Below, in pieces: positions 24,196 to 34,023 of a stretch of 64,000 nt of DNA; within the stretch, counting starts at the first letter, position 1; each line of letters starts with the position of its first letter. The notes under the pieces were generated by a model. It saw nothing but the letters and a program-made list of their open reading frames with translations. It was not told the DNA's origin and searched no databases. Source of the DNA: Cellulomonas edaphi. Its GTDB lineage: Bacteria; Actinomycetota; Actinomycetes; Actinomycetales; Cellulomonadaceae. The translations under genes were made by a program, and so were the position numbers. The stretch spans positions 248,001 to 312,000 of the forward strand of contig NZ_JAUCGR010000003.1 in NCBI RefSeq assembly GCF_030362815.1, given 5' to 3'.

Positions 24196-25626
24196 TCAGC
24201 GGCGTTCGACCTTGGCGCTGCGCTGACCGAACCGGATGGTCCAGCCTGCACCGACCAGCGCGCGCGTGCCCGCCGGGAGCGTCGCGGCCACGCCGTCCGG
24301 GTCGACGAGCACCGTCCCGTTGACCGAGGCACGGTCGACCACCCAGAGCTCGTCGCCCGCGGGGGTCAGGCCGAACGCGAGGTGGACCTTGGAGACCGAA
24401 CGCTGCGGGTCGTCGATCACGACCACGTGGACGATGCCCATCTCGCCCTCCGGGCTGCGGCCCACGAGGCCGTCGCCGGTGACGTCGATGCGCTGACCCG
24501 TGTCGAACGTCAGCCGCAGCACGCCCGCGCGGTCCGTCGGTACGCTCTCGCGCATCCGCGTGTACTCGAGCTCGCCCAGGTCCTGCGTGCGCGGGACGGG
24601 CGGGACAGCCGTGGAGGGCTGCCCGGGGTAACCGGTGATCAGCGGGGCGGGCGCGGGCGGTTGGTCTTGCGCGCGGGCGGGCGGCTCCTGCGCGCGCGCG
24701 GCTGCGGCGCGGGTCTCGTCCAGCACCGGCGAGTCGTCGGTGTGTGCCTCCGCCGCGGCGAGTCGCTCGAGGTACGCCGACGCGACGGGACCGCCGCGGG
24801 GACGGGCAGGGGCGGTCGCCTGCTGCTTGGGCTGGTCGGGCTGCTCGCGCTCGGCCACGCTTGCCGGTCGGACCGCCTGCGACGGTTCCCCGGCCGGCGG
24901 GAGCGCGGTGGCCGCGGGCTGGGGCGATCCGCCCGCGTGAGCCGGCGAGCCGACATCCTCGGCCGCAGGCTCGGCTTCCGCATCCGCATTCGCGAGCGCG
25001 AACCGCGCGACGGGCGGGGCGGTCGCGGGCGCGAGCGGGGGCATGGGCGGCACCACGGGGAGCGGGCGGGACGCGGCGGGGCTCGGCTGTGCGGGCGGTG
25101 ACCCCACGGCCCGCTCGACGGCCTGGTTCCACGCTCCCGTGCCACCGGGCCGGCGCGGCTTGAGCGCGGAGGCACGCAGCACCAGCGTGCGGGCCGCCTT
25201 GTCGTGCCACCCGCGCTGGGCGGGCCCGTCGTCCCAGGCGCCCGACGCGACGACGACGAGCTGGCCGACCCCGCACGCCAGGGAGCCGGCCGCGACCACG
25301 AGCTGGCGCACCAGGATCGCGAGCAGCCCCGCGGGGCGGCCGTCGTCCACGGCGACCGTGCGGTACCCGAGCACGGCACCGCCCACGGTGGCACCCGTGA
25401 ACGACTCGGCGACCCACTGCCCGATCCCGACCAGCACGGCGAGCAGCGCGGGGATCAGGACGGCGTACCCGGGGTGACCGAGCGCGGCGACGATGCCCAG
25501 GCCGAGCCCGTAGGCGGCGCCCACGACGAACCCGTCGACCAGGAACGCGAGCACGCGCCCGCCGATGGGCGCGACGGTGCCCGGCGTCACGGCGACGCCG
25601 ATCCCGCCGAACGTGGAGCTGCTCAC
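24196..25626 (-). CDS. RDD-FHA membrane protein
   Basis: About 476 residues from the GTG at 25626 (GGGGG 5 nt upstream). Residues about 20-160 form an RDD domain: PIGGRVLAFLVDGFVVGAAYGL, membrane helices and the W-H-D-K motif (QRGWHDKAARTLVL). A Pro/Ala-rich disordered linker covers about 165-350. The C terminus is an FHA domain (about 375-475) with VGRSPEGE, the phospho-Thr pocket SVSKVHLAF and ASVNGTVL. FHA domains recognise phospho-threonine, so the protein may link a membrane process to Ser/Thr kinase signalling. Co-directional between a prenyl synthase and PP2C gene at the end of the nuo cluster. Confidence 0.85.
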   Translation of the reverse strand: MSSSTFGGIGVAVTPGTVAPIGGRVLAFLVDGFVVGAAYGLGLGIVAALGHPGYAVLIPALLAVLVGIGQWVAESFTGATVGGAVLGYRTVAVDDGRPAGLLAILVRQLVVAAGSLACGVGQLVVVASGAWDDGPAQRGWHDKAARTLVLRASALKPRRPGGTGAWNQAVERAVGSPPAQPSPAASRPLPVVPPMPPLAPATAPPVARFALANADAEAEPAAEDVGSPAHAGGSPQPAATALPPAGEPSQAVRPASVAEREQPDQPKQQATAPARPRGGPVASAYLERLAAAEAHTDDSPVLDETRAAAARAQEPPARAQDQPPAPAPLITGYPGQPSTAVPPVPRTQDLGELEYTRMRESVPTDRAGVLRLTFDTGQRIDVTGDGLVGRSPEGEMGIVHVVVIDDPQRSVSKVHLAFGLTPAGDELWVVDRASVNGTVLVDPDGVAATLPAGTRALVGAGWTIRFGQRSAKVERR

Positions 25627-25689
25627 CTGACCCCCAGCCTCGGTCCGCGACCGCAACGGCCGCGCGGCACATCGTGCCAGATCCCGGCG

Positions 25690-26697
25690 TCAGGATGCGC
25701 GGTGCACCAGCAGGTCGGCGAACGACACCAGGGCTTCCTTGACCGGCCCCTCGGGCAGCGGCGCGAGCTCGTCGACGGCGGCCCGGGTCTGCTCGACCGA
25801 CAGCGCGCGGGTCTTCTCGACCACGGGGTGCACCGCGAGCGCGGCGACCGCCCGCTCGAGGGCCGCGTCGCCGGAGAGGTCGGCGTCCAGCATGGCCACC
25901 AGTGCCCGGTCGTCGTCCGTGCCGTCGGGCCCGGCCGCCCGGGCACGGAGCAGGAGCGCGGGCATGGTGGGCACGCCCTCGCGCAGGTCGGTGCCCGGCG
26001 TCTTGCCGGTCACGGAACCGTCCGACGTGAGGTCGATGACGTCGTCGGCCAGCTGGAACGCGGTGCCGATCCGCTCGCCGAACGCGGTGACGGTCGCGAC
26101 CACCTGCGGCGGGCAGCCGGCGAACATCGCCCCCAGCCGCGCGGACGTCGCGATGAGCGAGCCCGTCTTGTCCGCGAGCACCTGCAGGTAGTGCTCGACC
26201 GGGTCCTCGTCGGGCCGCGGGCCGACCGTTTCGTGCAGCTGCCCGAGGCACAGCCGCTCGAACGTGGCCGACTGGATGCGCACGGCCTCGGGGCCGAGGC
26301 CGGCCACCGTGGACGAGGCGCGGGCGAACAGCAGGTCGCCGGTGAGGATCGCGACGGAGTTGCCCCAGACCTCGTGGGCGGAGGGCGCCCCGCGGCGCAC
26401 CGGCGCGGAGTCCATGACGTCGTCGTGGTAGAGCGTGGCCAGGTGCGTCAGCTCGACGACGACCGCCGCGTCGAGCACCTCGCGGCGCGCGCCGTCGCCG
26501 AGCTCGGCCGTGAGCAGCGTGAGCAGCGGCCGCAGCCGCTTGCCCCCGGCGTTCACCAGGTGCCGCGAGGCGGTGTCGGCCAGGGCGTCGGCGTGCGCGA
26601 CGGCGTCACGCAGCCGCTCCTCCACCAGGGCCAGGCGGGCGGTGAGCCGATCCGCGAGTTCCGGGTCGGCCAGCGGGATGCCCGTCGTCGAAGTCAC
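25690..26697 (-). CDS. polyprenyl diphosphate synthase (menaquinone side chain)
   Basis: 335-residue trans-isoprenyl diphosphate synthase. First Asp-rich motif HDDVMD at 91-96 and second FQLADDVID at 214-222 are complete; GGKRLRP (51-57) binds diphosphate. Chain length cannot be read reliably; residues before DDVMD (LATLY) suggest a medium or long product such as hepta- to nonaprenyl. It is related to mycobacterial GrcC1, whose genes also neighbour menaquinone genes. It lies 38 bp downstream of nuoN on the same strand, which fits supply of the quinone tail for the complex I electron acceptor. Start ATG at 26697. Confidence 0.92.
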   Translation of the reverse strand: MTSTTGIPLADPELADRLTARLALVEERLRDAVAHADALADTASRHLVNAGGKRLRPLLTLLTAELGDGARREVLDAAVVVELTHLATLYHDDVMDSAPVRRGAPSAHEVWGNSVAILTGDLLFARASSTVAGLGPEAVRIQSATFERLCLGQLHETVGPRPDEDPVEHYLQVLADKTGSLIATSARLGAMFAGCPPQVVATVTAFGERIGTAFQLADDVIDLTSDGSVTGKTPGTDLREGVPTMPALLLRARAAGPDGTDDDRALVAMLDADLSGDAALERAVAALAVHPVVEKTRALSVEQTRAAVDELAPLPEGPVKEALVSFADLLVHRAS

Positions 26698-26735
26698 GGG
26701 ACGAACCTATCTTGAGCCGGGGTGCTCGTCCGACC

Positions 26736-28409
26736 TCACGGCAGGAAGGTCGACATGTGCGCGATGGCGTCGAGCACCGGGGTGGGGAACACACCGAGCA
26801 GCACGGTCACGAGCACGCAGAAGCCGATCGACACCGTGGCCCACCCCTCGGTGCCCACCACGGTGGTGGTCAGCGCCGGGGCCCTCTCGGCGACGAGGGT
26901 CGCCACGGCGGGCGTGGCACCACCCTCGAGCACCACGTCGGCCTGCGTCGACGGCTCGAGCGGCTCCCCCGCCGCAGGCTCCGTGGGAGCGTCCGAGAAG
27001 AACATCAGCACGACGATGCGCACGTAGAAGAACGCGGCACCTGCCGAGGCCAGCACACCGAGCAGCGCGAGCGGCCACGCTCCGCCGTCGACCGCCGCGG
27101 AGAACACCCCGAACTTCCCGACGAATCCTGCCGTCAGCGGGATCCCGGCGAACGAGAGCAGGAACAGCGCGAACGATCCGGCGAGCCACGGGTGCCGCCG
27201 GCCGAGGCCGGCCCACTGCGACAGGTGCGTGGCCTCGCCGACGACGACGCCGTCCGCGTCACGCTCCCGCACCAGCCAGACGACGCCGAAGGCACCGATC
27301 GTCGCCGCGCCGTAGACCAGCAGGTAGAACAGCACGGCCGAGACGCCGCCGGGGGTCAGCGCGACCACGCCTGTGAGGATGAATCCCGCGTGCGCCACGG
27401 AGGAGTAGGCCAGCAGGCGCTTCATGTCCGTCTGCACCATGGCGATGACCGTGCCGACCACCATCGTGAGGATGGTGACGGTCCACATCACCACGTCGAG
27501 GTCCCACTTCAGGCCCGGGATGACCGTGTAGACGACGCGCAGCAGCGCGCCGAACGCGGCGACCTTGGTGCACGCGGCCATGAACCCGGTGATGGGCGTC
27601 GGGGCGCCCTGGTACACGTCCGGGGTCCACGCGTGGAAGGGCACCGCGCCGATCTTGAACAGCAGCCCGACCAGGAGCATCACGGCGCCGACGAGCAGGA
27701 GGGAGTCGGTGCCCGTCGGGTTGGCCGTCGTCGACGCGATCGTGGCGTAGCTCAGGGAGCCCGAGTAGCCGTACACGAGCGCGATGCCGAAGAGCATGAG
27801 CGCCGAGGCGAACGCGCCGAGCAGGAAGTACTTCATCGCCGCCTCCTGCGACAGCAGGCGACGGCGGCGTGCCATGCCCGTGAGCAGGTACAGCGGGAGC
27901 GAGAGCACCTCGAGCGCGACGAACAGCGTGAGCAGGTCCGCCGTGGCGGGGAAGATCAGCATGCCGCCCGTCGCGAACAGCAGCAGCGGGTAGACCTCGG
28001 TCTGCTGCAGACCGAGGCGGCGCGCGGCCTCCTCGTAGTCCGAGCCCGGCACCGAGGCGGCCGAAGGGGCGAACGCGTCCTCGCCGGTGCTCGTGCGGTC
28101 GGCGACGACGAGCAGCGCGACGATCGCGAGCAGCGCGATCGTGCCCTGCAGCACCAGGGTGGGCCCGTCGACCACCAGCGCGGTGCCGAGCACGTGCACG
28201 CCGCCCGAGGACTTGACCCCGCTCCACAGCGCGGCGACCGCGATCAGCGCGCCCGCGAGCGCGGCGAGGGAGAAGCTGAGCTGCACGGTGCGCCGCAGCC
28301 GCGCCGGGACGAACGCCTCGAGCAGCACACCGATGGCGGCCGCACCCAGGACGATGAGCACCGGGCTCAGGTGGGCCCAGTCGACGTGCGGGGCCGTGAA
28401 CGTGCTCAC
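26736..28409 (-). CDS. nuoN: NADH-quinone oxidoreductase subunit N
   Basis: Antiporter-like proton-pumping subunit of complex I, 557 residues, about 14 membrane helices (ALEVLSLPLYLLTGMAR, KYFLLGAFASALMLFGIALVYG, SVAHAGFILTGVVAL, PLTAGFVGKFGVF). The conserved glutamate in FVALEVLSLP and lysines in the half-channels are present. An insertion of about 60 polar residues near the C terminus (EPAAGEPLEPSTQADVVLEG) lies in a loop, common in actinobacterial NuoN. Last nuo gene; its start overlaps the nuoM stop by 4 nt. Confidence 0.95.
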   Translation of the reverse strand: MSTFTAPHVDWAHLSPVLIVLGAAAIGVLLEAFVPARLRRTVQLSFSLAALAGALIAVAALWSGVKSSGGVHVLGTALVVDGPTLVLQGTIALLAIVALLVVADRTSTGEDAFAPSAASVPGSDYEEAARRLGLQQTEVYPLLLFATGGMLIFPATADLLTLFVALEVLSLPLYLLTGMARRRRLLSQEAAMKYFLLGAFASALMLFGIALVYGYSGSLSYATIASTTANPTGTDSLLLVGAVMLLVGLLFKIGAVPFHAWTPDVYQGAPTPITGFMAACTKVAAFGALLRVVYTVIPGLKWDLDVVMWTVTILTMVVGTVIAMVQTDMKRLLAYSSVAHAGFILTGVVALTPGGVSAVLFYLLVYGAATIGAFGVVWLVRERDADGVVVGEATHLSQWAGLGRRHPWLAGSFALFLLSFAGIPLTAGFVGKFGVFSAAVDGGAWPLALLGVLASAGAAFFYVRIVVLMFFSDAPTEPAAGEPLEPSTQADVVLEGGATPAVATLVAERAPALTTTVVGTEGWATVSIGFCVLVTVLLGVFPTPVLDAIAHMSTFLP

Positions 28410-29944
28410 GGGGTGCTCCCTTCAGCGGCGCTGGCGGGCACGTCGGTGACGCCCACCTGCTCGAGGGTGACGGAGGCGGGCGGCCGGACCAGGTCCAGCG
28501 CGGGGCCGGGCACGAAGCCGAGCACGAGCATCGCCGCGATCAGCGGGCCGACGGCCCACCGCTCGCGCGTGCGCAGGTCCGGCATCGTCTCGAGACCGTC
28601 CCGCACCGGGCCGGTGAAGATCCGCTGGTAGGTCCACAGCACGTAGACGGCCGCGAGCACCACACCCAGTGAGGCCACGATCGCCGCCGCCGGGTGCCGC
28701 GCGAACGTGCCGACCAGCACCAGGAACTCCGAGACGAACGTCGACAGGCCCGGCAGCGACAGAGCGGACAGGCCCGCCACCAGGAACGTGCCCGCCATGA
28801 CGGGGACCACCCTCTGCAGCCCGCCGAAGTCCGCGATGTCCTGCGAGCCGCGCCGCGCCACCAGGAAGCCCGCGATGAGGAACAGGGCGCCGGTGGAGAG
28901 GCCGTGGTTGACCATGTAGAAGGACGAGCCCGCCACCGAGGTCGACGTGAAGGCGAAGATGCCCAGCACGATGAAGCCGAAGTGCGACACCGAGGTGTAC
29001 GCGATCAGCCGCATGAGGTCCTTCTGGCCGATCGCCAGGAGCGCGCCGTAGATGATCGAGACGATCGCCAGCACGATCACGAACGGTGCCGCCCAGCGCG
29101 AGGCGGCTGGGAACAGCGGGAGGCACAGCGTGAGCATCCCGAAGGTGCCGACCTTGTCCAGCACGCCCACCAGGAGCACCGACGTGCCGGGGGTCGCGTT
29201 CTGCGCCGCGTCGGGCAGCCAGGTGTGCACCGGGAACATGGGCGCCTTGATCGCAAACGCCAGGAAGAAGCCCGCGAACAGCCACTTCTCGAGCGTCGGG
29301 TCGATCGTCAGCGCCGTGAGGTTGTCGGTGAGGAAGCCCTGCTTGCCGCCCGGGCCCTGCAGGTAGAGCGCGATGACGGCCACCAGCATGATGAGGCCGC
29401 CGGTCAGCGAGTAGATGAGGAACTTGATCGCCGCGTACCGCCGCTGCGCACCGCCGAAGGCGCCGATCATGAAGTAGACCGGGATGAGCATGGCCTCGAA
29501 CAGGACGTAGAAGAAGAACACGTCCCGCGCGGAGAAGACCGCGACGATGAAGGCCTCGAGCACCAGGGCGAGCGCGAGGAAGTGCCGCAGCCGGTCGCTC
29601 GGCGCGCCCGTCGAGCCCTGCTCGCGCCAGGCGGCGAGCACCACCAGCGGGACCAGGACGACGGACATGAGCAGGAGCGCAAGGCCCACGCCGTCCACGC
29701 CCACCGCGTAGGACACCCCGAGCGACGGGATCCACTGGTGGGTCTCGGCGAGCTGCTGCGCACCGGCGTCCCCGGTGTCGAACGCGAGCAGCGCGCCCGC
29801 GCCGAGGGCGACCTCGGCGAGCGTGAAGGCCAGCGCGACGGTGCGCGTGTGGCGTCGGGCTCCGGCGGGCAGCAGCCACAGCACCGCAGCGCCCACCAGG
29901 GGCAGCACGATGAGGGCAGTCAGCCAGGGGAAGTCGGAGGACAT
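28406..29944 (-). CDS. nuoM: NADH-quinone oxidoreductase subunit M
   Basis: 512 residues, 14 predicted helices, antiporter-like proton pump. Typical blocks: VLFEAMLIPVYFMIGAFGG (conserved Glu), PMFPVHTWLPDAAQNATPGTS, LIAYTSVSHFGFIVLGIFAF and GLSALSLPGLSTFVSEFLVL. Key lysine in the loop before PMFPVHTWLPDA is present (IKAPMFP). Length is normal. Start overlaps nothing upstream but is only 15 bp from nuoL; its end overlaps nuoN. Confidence 0.96.
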   Translation of the reverse strand: MSSDFPWLTALIVLPLVGAAVLWLLPAGARRHTRTVALAFTLAEVALGAGALLAFDTGDAGAQQLAETHQWIPSLGVSYAVGVDGVGLALLLMSVVLVPLVVLAAWREQGSTGAPSDRLRHFLALALVLEAFIVAVFSARDVFFFYVLFEAMLIPVYFMIGAFGGAQRRYAAIKFLIYSLTGGLIMLVAVIALYLQGPGGKQGFLTDNLTALTIDPTLEKWLFAGFFLAFAIKAPMFPVHTWLPDAAQNATPGTSVLLVGVLDKVGTFGMLTLCLPLFPAASRWAAPFVIVLAIVSIIYGALLAIGQKDLMRLIAYTSVSHFGFIVLGIFAFTSTSVAGSSFYMVNHGLSTGALFLIAGFLVARRGSQDIADFGGLQRVVPVMAGTFLVAGLSALSLPGLSTFVSEFLVLVGTFARHPAAAIVASLGVVLAAVYVLWTYQRIFTGPVRDGLETMPDLRTRERWAVGPLIAAMLVLGFVPGPALDLVRPPASVTLEQVGVTDVPASAAEGSTP

Positions 29945-29959
29945 CGTGTTGTGCGCTCC

Positions 29960-31948
29960 TCAGCTCTGGATGACCAGGACGGTGGCGACGAGGACGACCA
30001 GACCGAGGAGCATGGTCGCGGCGTAGGAACGCACGTAACCGGTCTGGGTCTTGCGGAGCAGCTGGCCGAGGCCGACCGTCGTCTGGCCGACGCCCACGGT
30101 GGCGCCGTCCACGACGGTCTTGTCGACGTAGACCAGCGAGCGGGTCAGGTGCTGACCGGGCTCGACGAGCAGCGCGTCGTTGACCGCGTCCTGGTAGAGG
30201 TCGACGCGGGCCGCACGGGTGAGCGCGGTGCCGACGGGCGGGATCACCGGGACCGTCGAGATGGCGTACCGGCGCCACGCGAGGACCGCCCCCACGACCA
30301 CCAGCACGAGCGTCAGCGCCACGAGCACGCCCGGGGCCAGCACGGGCTCCCCGTGCTCGTGCTCCCCCGTGACCGGCGCGAGCCAGTCGACGAACCGGTT
30401 GCCGAGACCGAGTACCAGCCCCAGGCCGGCCGAGCCGATCGCCAGGATGATCATCGGCCAGGTCATGAGCGCCGGGGCCTCGTGCGGGTGCTGCTGGCTG
30501 CCGTCGGTCCTGGTCGACCAGCGGCGCTCGCCCTCGAACGTCATGAAGAACAGGCGCGACATGTAGAACGCGGTGATGCCGGCGCCCAGCAGCGCGACGC
30601 TGCCGAACAGCCAGGCCCGCCACGTGTGGCCGTCCGTGGGGATGAACGCGGCCTCGATGATCTTGTCCTTCGACCAGAACCCGGAGAACGGCGGGACGCC
30701 GAGGATCGCCAGCCAGCCGAGGCCGAAGGTGACGTACGTGATCTTCATGTACCGGGCCAGGCCGCCGAAGCGGCGCATGTCCACCTGGTCGTCCATCCCG
30801 TGCATCACCGAGCCGGCACCCAGGAACATCCCGGCCTTGAAGAAGCCGTGGGTCACCAGGTGGAAGATCGCGAACGCGTAGCCCACGGGCCCCAGCCCGG
30901 CGGCGAGGACCATGTAGCCGATCTGGGACATCGTCGAGGCGGCGAGCGCCTTCTTGATGTCGTCCTTCGCGCAGCCGACGATCGCACCGAACAGCAGCGT
31001 GATGGCTCCGACGACGACCACGACGAGCTGCGCGGTCGGCGCCGCGTCGAACACCGGGGCCGACCGGACGATGAGGTAGACGCCGGCGGTCACCATGGTC
31101 GCGGCGTGGATCAGCGCGGACACCGGGGTCGGGCCCGCCATCGCGTCACCGAGCCAGGACTGCAGCGGGAACTGCGCCGACTTGCCGCACGCGGCCAGCA
31201 GCAGCATGAGCCCGATGCCCGTGAGCGTCGCCTCGCTCACGCCGGACATGTTCGCGCCGAGCACCGTGGTGAAGTCGACGCCGCCGAAGGTCGCGAACAT
31301 GAGCCCGAGCGCCACGATGAGCCCGATGTCGCCGATGCGGTTCGCGACGAAAGCCTTCTTGGCCGCGACCGCGTACGGCGTGCGATGGTTCCAGAAGCCG
31401 ATGAGCAGGTACGACGCCAGGCCGACACCCTCCCAGCCGACGAACATCAGCAGGTAGCTGTCGGCCAGCACGAGAACGAGCATCGCGGCCACGAACAGGT
31501 TCAGGTAGGCGAAGAACCGGCGGCGGTCGCGGTCGTGGTCCATGTAGGCGACCGAGTAGACGTGGATGAGCGTGCCGACGAACGTCACGAGCAGCACGAA
31601 CGTCATCGACAGCGGGTCCAGCCGCATGCCTGCGCTCAGGTGGAAGGCGCCGGCATCGATCCAGTCGCCGACGCGCACGTCCAGCACGCGGTTGCTCGCG
31701 TCCCGGTCGAGCATCGCCAGGAAGGTCAGCAGCCCGACGACGAACGCGGCCGCCGAGGCGAGCACGCCGAGCCAGTGCCCCCACCTGTCGGAGCGGCGGC
31801 CCAGGAGCAGCAGCAGCGCGGCCGAGCCGAGGGGGAGCCCGACGAGCAGCGGCGCGACGGCGTAGATCCCGGCGCTCACGGGCTCGGCGGCCGCCGGGCC
31901 GATGTCGGCGAAGGGCGCGCTCGTCGCCCAGGACGTCAGGGTGTTCAC
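29960..31948 (-). CDS. nuoL: NADH-quinone oxidoreductase subunit L
   Basis: 662 residues, the largest membrane subunit, with antiporter core helices and the C-terminal lateral helix that couples the pumping modules. Conserved segments: [55 protein letters not shown] region (Lys and His of the half-channels), [16 protein letters not shown], and [20 protein letters not shown]. It starts 10 bp after nuoK, and nuoM follows 15 bp later. No unusual features. Confidence 0.96.
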   Translation of the reverse strand: MNTLTSWATSAPFADIGPAAAEPVSAGIYAVAPLLVGLPLGSAALLLLLGRRSDRWGHWLGVLASAAAFVVGLLTFLAMLDRDASNRVLDVRVGDWIDAGAFHLSAGMRLDPLSMTFVLLVTFVGTLIHVYSVAYMDHDRDRRRFFAYLNLFVAAMLVLVLADSYLLMFVGWEGVGLASYLLIGFWNHRTPYAVAAKKAFVANRIGDIGLIVALGLMFATFGGVDFTTVLGANMSGVSEATLTGIGLMLLLAACGKSAQFPLQSWLGDAMAGPTPVSALIHAATMVTAGVYLIVRSAPVFDAAPTAQLVVVVVGAITLLFGAIVGCAKDDIKKALAASTMSQIGYMVLAAGLGPVGYAFAIFHLVTHGFFKAGMFLGAGSVMHGMDDQVDMRRFGGLARYMKITYVTFGLGWLAILGVPPFSGFWSKDKIIEAAFIPTDGHTWRAWLFGSVALLGAGITAFYMSRLFFMTFEGERRWSTRTDGSQQHPHEAPALMTWPMIILAIGSAGLGLVLGLGNRFVDWLAPVTGEHEHGEPVLAPGVLVALTLVLVVVGAVLAWRRYAISTVPVIPPVGTALTRAARVDLYQDAVNDALLVEPGQHLTRSLVYVDKTVVDGATVGVGQTTVGLGQLLRKTQTGYVRSYAATMLLGLVVLVATVLVIQS

Positions 31949-31958
31949 GGTCCGCCCC

Positions 31959-32258
31959 TCAGCTCTTCAGCAGGTTCACGTCGTCGACCGAGGCCGAGCG
32001 TCGGGTTCGGTAGATGGACACGATGATCGCGAGGCCCACGACGACCTCGGCCGCGGCGACGACCATGACGAAGAACGCCAGCACCTGGCCGTCCAGCTGG
32101 CCGTGCAGGCGCGAGAACGTCACGAGCAGCAGGTTGGTCGCGTTGAGCATGAGCTCGACGCCCATGAACACGATGATCGCGTTGCGTCGCAGCAGCACGG
32201 TCGCCGCGCCGATCGAGAAGAGAATCGCTGCGAGCACGAGGTAGTTGTCGAGGCTCAC
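31959..32258 (-). CDS. nuoK: NADH-quinone oxidoreductase subunit K
   Basis: 99 residues with three helices, the MrpC-like subunit. Starts at GTG 32258 ([20 protein letters not shown]); two conserved glutamates in the membrane are present ([18 protein letters not shown] and [13 protein letters not shown]). The GTGA overlap with nuoJ implies coupled translation. The usual C-terminal tail ends DDVNLLKS. Confidence 0.95.
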   Translation of the reverse strand: MSLDNYLVLAAILFSIGAATVLLRRNAIIVFMGVELMLNATNLLLVTFSRLHGQLDGQVLAFFVMVVAAAEVVVGLAIIVSIYRTRRSASVDDVNLLKS

Positions 32259-33166
32259 TTGGTCTCCCCCTCGAGGTCGACGCCCGCGACGGCGTCGGCG
32301 ATGTCGGGCGCGTTGACGGCCTGTCCGGCGGGGTCGGCCGCGGGCGGCGGGTTCTCGTCGGGCTTCGCGGCCCGGCCCGCCAGCACACGGTCGATGCGCG
32401 CCGCGTACTCGGCGGCATCCGCCTCCTGCCCCCGCACGCGCAGCACGCGCGGCACGGACGACTCGAGCGGGTTGCCGTACGGGTCGAGCGCGGGCACGTC
32501 CATCGCGTTGTGCCGCGCGTACACGCCGGGGGCGGGCAGCGGCGCGAGGTGGTGACCACCCTCGACGCGCAGGTCGGCGAGCTCGCGCTGGCCGCGCTTG
32601 GGGCCCAGGCGCCGGCGGTGCGTGAGCACCAGGGCACCGAGGGCGGCCGTGACCAGCAGCGCGCCCACCACCTCCATGGCAAAGACGTGGTCGGCGAAGA
32701 TGACCTCCGCGACGCCCTCGGGGTTCGAGCGCGCGTTCGCCTCCTCCAGGCCCACCGACTCCGGGTACAGCGCGGTGCCCAGGACGCCGGCCAGCACCGC
32801 GACCAGCCCGAGCGCCGCGATCCAGCCCGCCCAGCGCTGCCCGCGGATGGTCTCGACCAGCGAGTCGGACGAGCCGACGCCCACCAGCATGAGCACGAAC
32901 AGGAACAGCATCATGATCGCGCCGGTGTAGACGACCACCTGGACCACGCCCAGGAACACGGCTCCCTGCGCCACGTACATGAACGCGAGCGAGATCATCA
33001 CGACGATCAGCGAGAGCGCCGCGTGCACCGCCTTGCGGGCGAAGAGCAGCCCGAGCGCAGCCAGCACCATCACGGGCGCCAGCACCCAAAACAGCGCCTC
33101 CTCGGCGCCGGACGTCTGCCCGCCCTCCGCGAGCACGGCCGGCACGGCCGCCACGAGCGCGCTCAT
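32255..33166 (-). CDS. nuoJ: NADH-quinone oxidoreductase subunit J
   Basis: 303 residues from the ATG at 33166; five helices in the first 190 residues ([41 protein letters not shown] with the conserved Tyr-Thr-Gly-Ala bulge). A polar cytoplasmic tail of about 100 residues ([15 protein letters not shown] to the end), rich in Ala/Pro/Asp, is absent in E. coli NuoJ (184 aa) but common in actinobacteria. Both ends overlap neighbours by 4 nt. Confidence 0.93.
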   Translation of the reverse strand: MSALVAAVPAVLAEGGQTSGAEEALFWVLAPVMVLAALGLLFARKAVHAALSLIVVMISLAFMYVAQGAVFLGVVQVVVYTGAIMMLFLFVLMLVGVGSSDSLVETIRGQRWAGWIAALGLVAVLAGVLGTALYPESVGLEEANARSNPEGVAEVIFADHVFAMEVVGALLVTAALGALVLTHRRRLGPKRGQRELADLRVEGGHHLAPLPAPGVYARHNAMDVPALDPYGNPLESSVPRVLRVRGQEADAAEYAARIDRVLAGRAAKPDENPPPAADPAGQAVNAPDIADAVAGVDLEGETK

Positions 33167-34023
33167 CGGGTGCCCTGCTTGTTGGCGGCCGCGACCAGGC
33201 GGGCCATCTCGGCTGCGGTCGCGCCCGCCTCGGCCAGCCGCTCGTTCGCGGCGTCGATGCCGTCGCCCTCGGGCAGCGTCGGGTCGTCGGGACGGTGCTC
33301 GCGCACCCAGGCGCGCTGGGCGTCGGTGGCTCCGGTGACCTCGCCGCGGTAGTACTCCGTGTCCGTCGTCCCCTCGACCATCGGGTGCGGGGCGGCGAGC
33401 ATGCCCGAGCGCAGCGGCGCCAGCAGGTCCTGCTTCTCCCAGATCATCCCGGCGCGCGTGGGGCCCGCGAGCTCGTACTCGTTGGTCATGGTCAGCGCGC
33501 GGGTGGGGCACGCCTCGATGCAGAGCCCGCAGAAGATGCAGCGCAGGTAGTTGATCTGGTAGACCGCGCCGAACCGCTCGCCGGGCGAGCGCTGGTTGTC
33601 GGGAGTGTTGTCCGCACCCTCGACGTAGATCGCGTCCGCCGGGCAGGCCCACGCGCACAGCTCGCACCCGATGCACTTCTCCAGGCCGTCGGCGTACCGG
33701 TTGAGCTGGTGGCGGCCGTGGTAGCGCGGCTTGGCAGGCACCTTCTCCGAGGGGTACTCCTCGGTGACGGTCGGCCGGAACATGTTGGACAGCGTCACGC
33801 CGAACCCGCCGACGGGAGCGAGCAGGCCGCGCAGGCCGCCCGCCGGCTTCATGAGCGGCTCGTAGCTGGCGGGTGCGCCGACGTCGGCCGCGGCCGAGCG
33901 CGGCTGGACGGCCGCGGACGACTGCGCTGGTGCCGGCTTCCCTGCCGGGCGGGCGACCTGCCGGCCCGTCGGGCGGGCCACCTGCCCGCCGGCGGGGGCG
34001 GGCTTCTTGCGCGGCTCAGCCAC
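33163..34023 (-). CDS. nuoI: NADH-quinone oxidoreductase subunit I (two [4Fe-4S])
   Basis: 286 residues from the GTG at 34023; carries clusters N6a and N6b: Cys 117/120/123/127 ([12 protein letters not shown]) and 162/165/168/172 ([12 protein letters not shown]), all intact. A 60-residue Pro/Ala/Lys-rich N-terminal extension (repeats of QVARP) and a C-terminal tail of about 100 residues make it longer than E. coli NuoI (180). The start overlaps nuoH by 8 nt, so the extension begins inside nuoH's last codons. It transfers electrons to NuoB. Confidence 0.93.
   Translation of the reverse strand: MAEPRKKPAPAGGQVARPTGRQVARPAGKPAPAQSSAAVQPRSAAADVGAPASYEPLMKPAGGLRGLLAPVGGFGVTLSNMFRPTVTEEYPSEKVPAKPRYHGRHQLNRYADGLEKCIGCELCAWACPADAIYVEGADNTPDNQRSPGERFGAVYQINYLRCIFCGLCIEACPTRALTMTNEYELAGPTRAGMIWEKQDLLAPLRSGMLAAPHPMVEGTTDTEYYRGEVTGATDAQRAWVREHRPDDPTLPEGDGIDAANERLAEAGATAAEMARLVAAANKQGTR

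Noticed and set aside
28694-32026. Very long plus-strand open frame (about 1,110 codons) opposite nuoL and nuoM
   Set aside because: It lies antisense to clearly identified complex I genes. The Arg/Asp/Gly/His-rich composition is that of a GC-rich shadow frame, with no family motifs.
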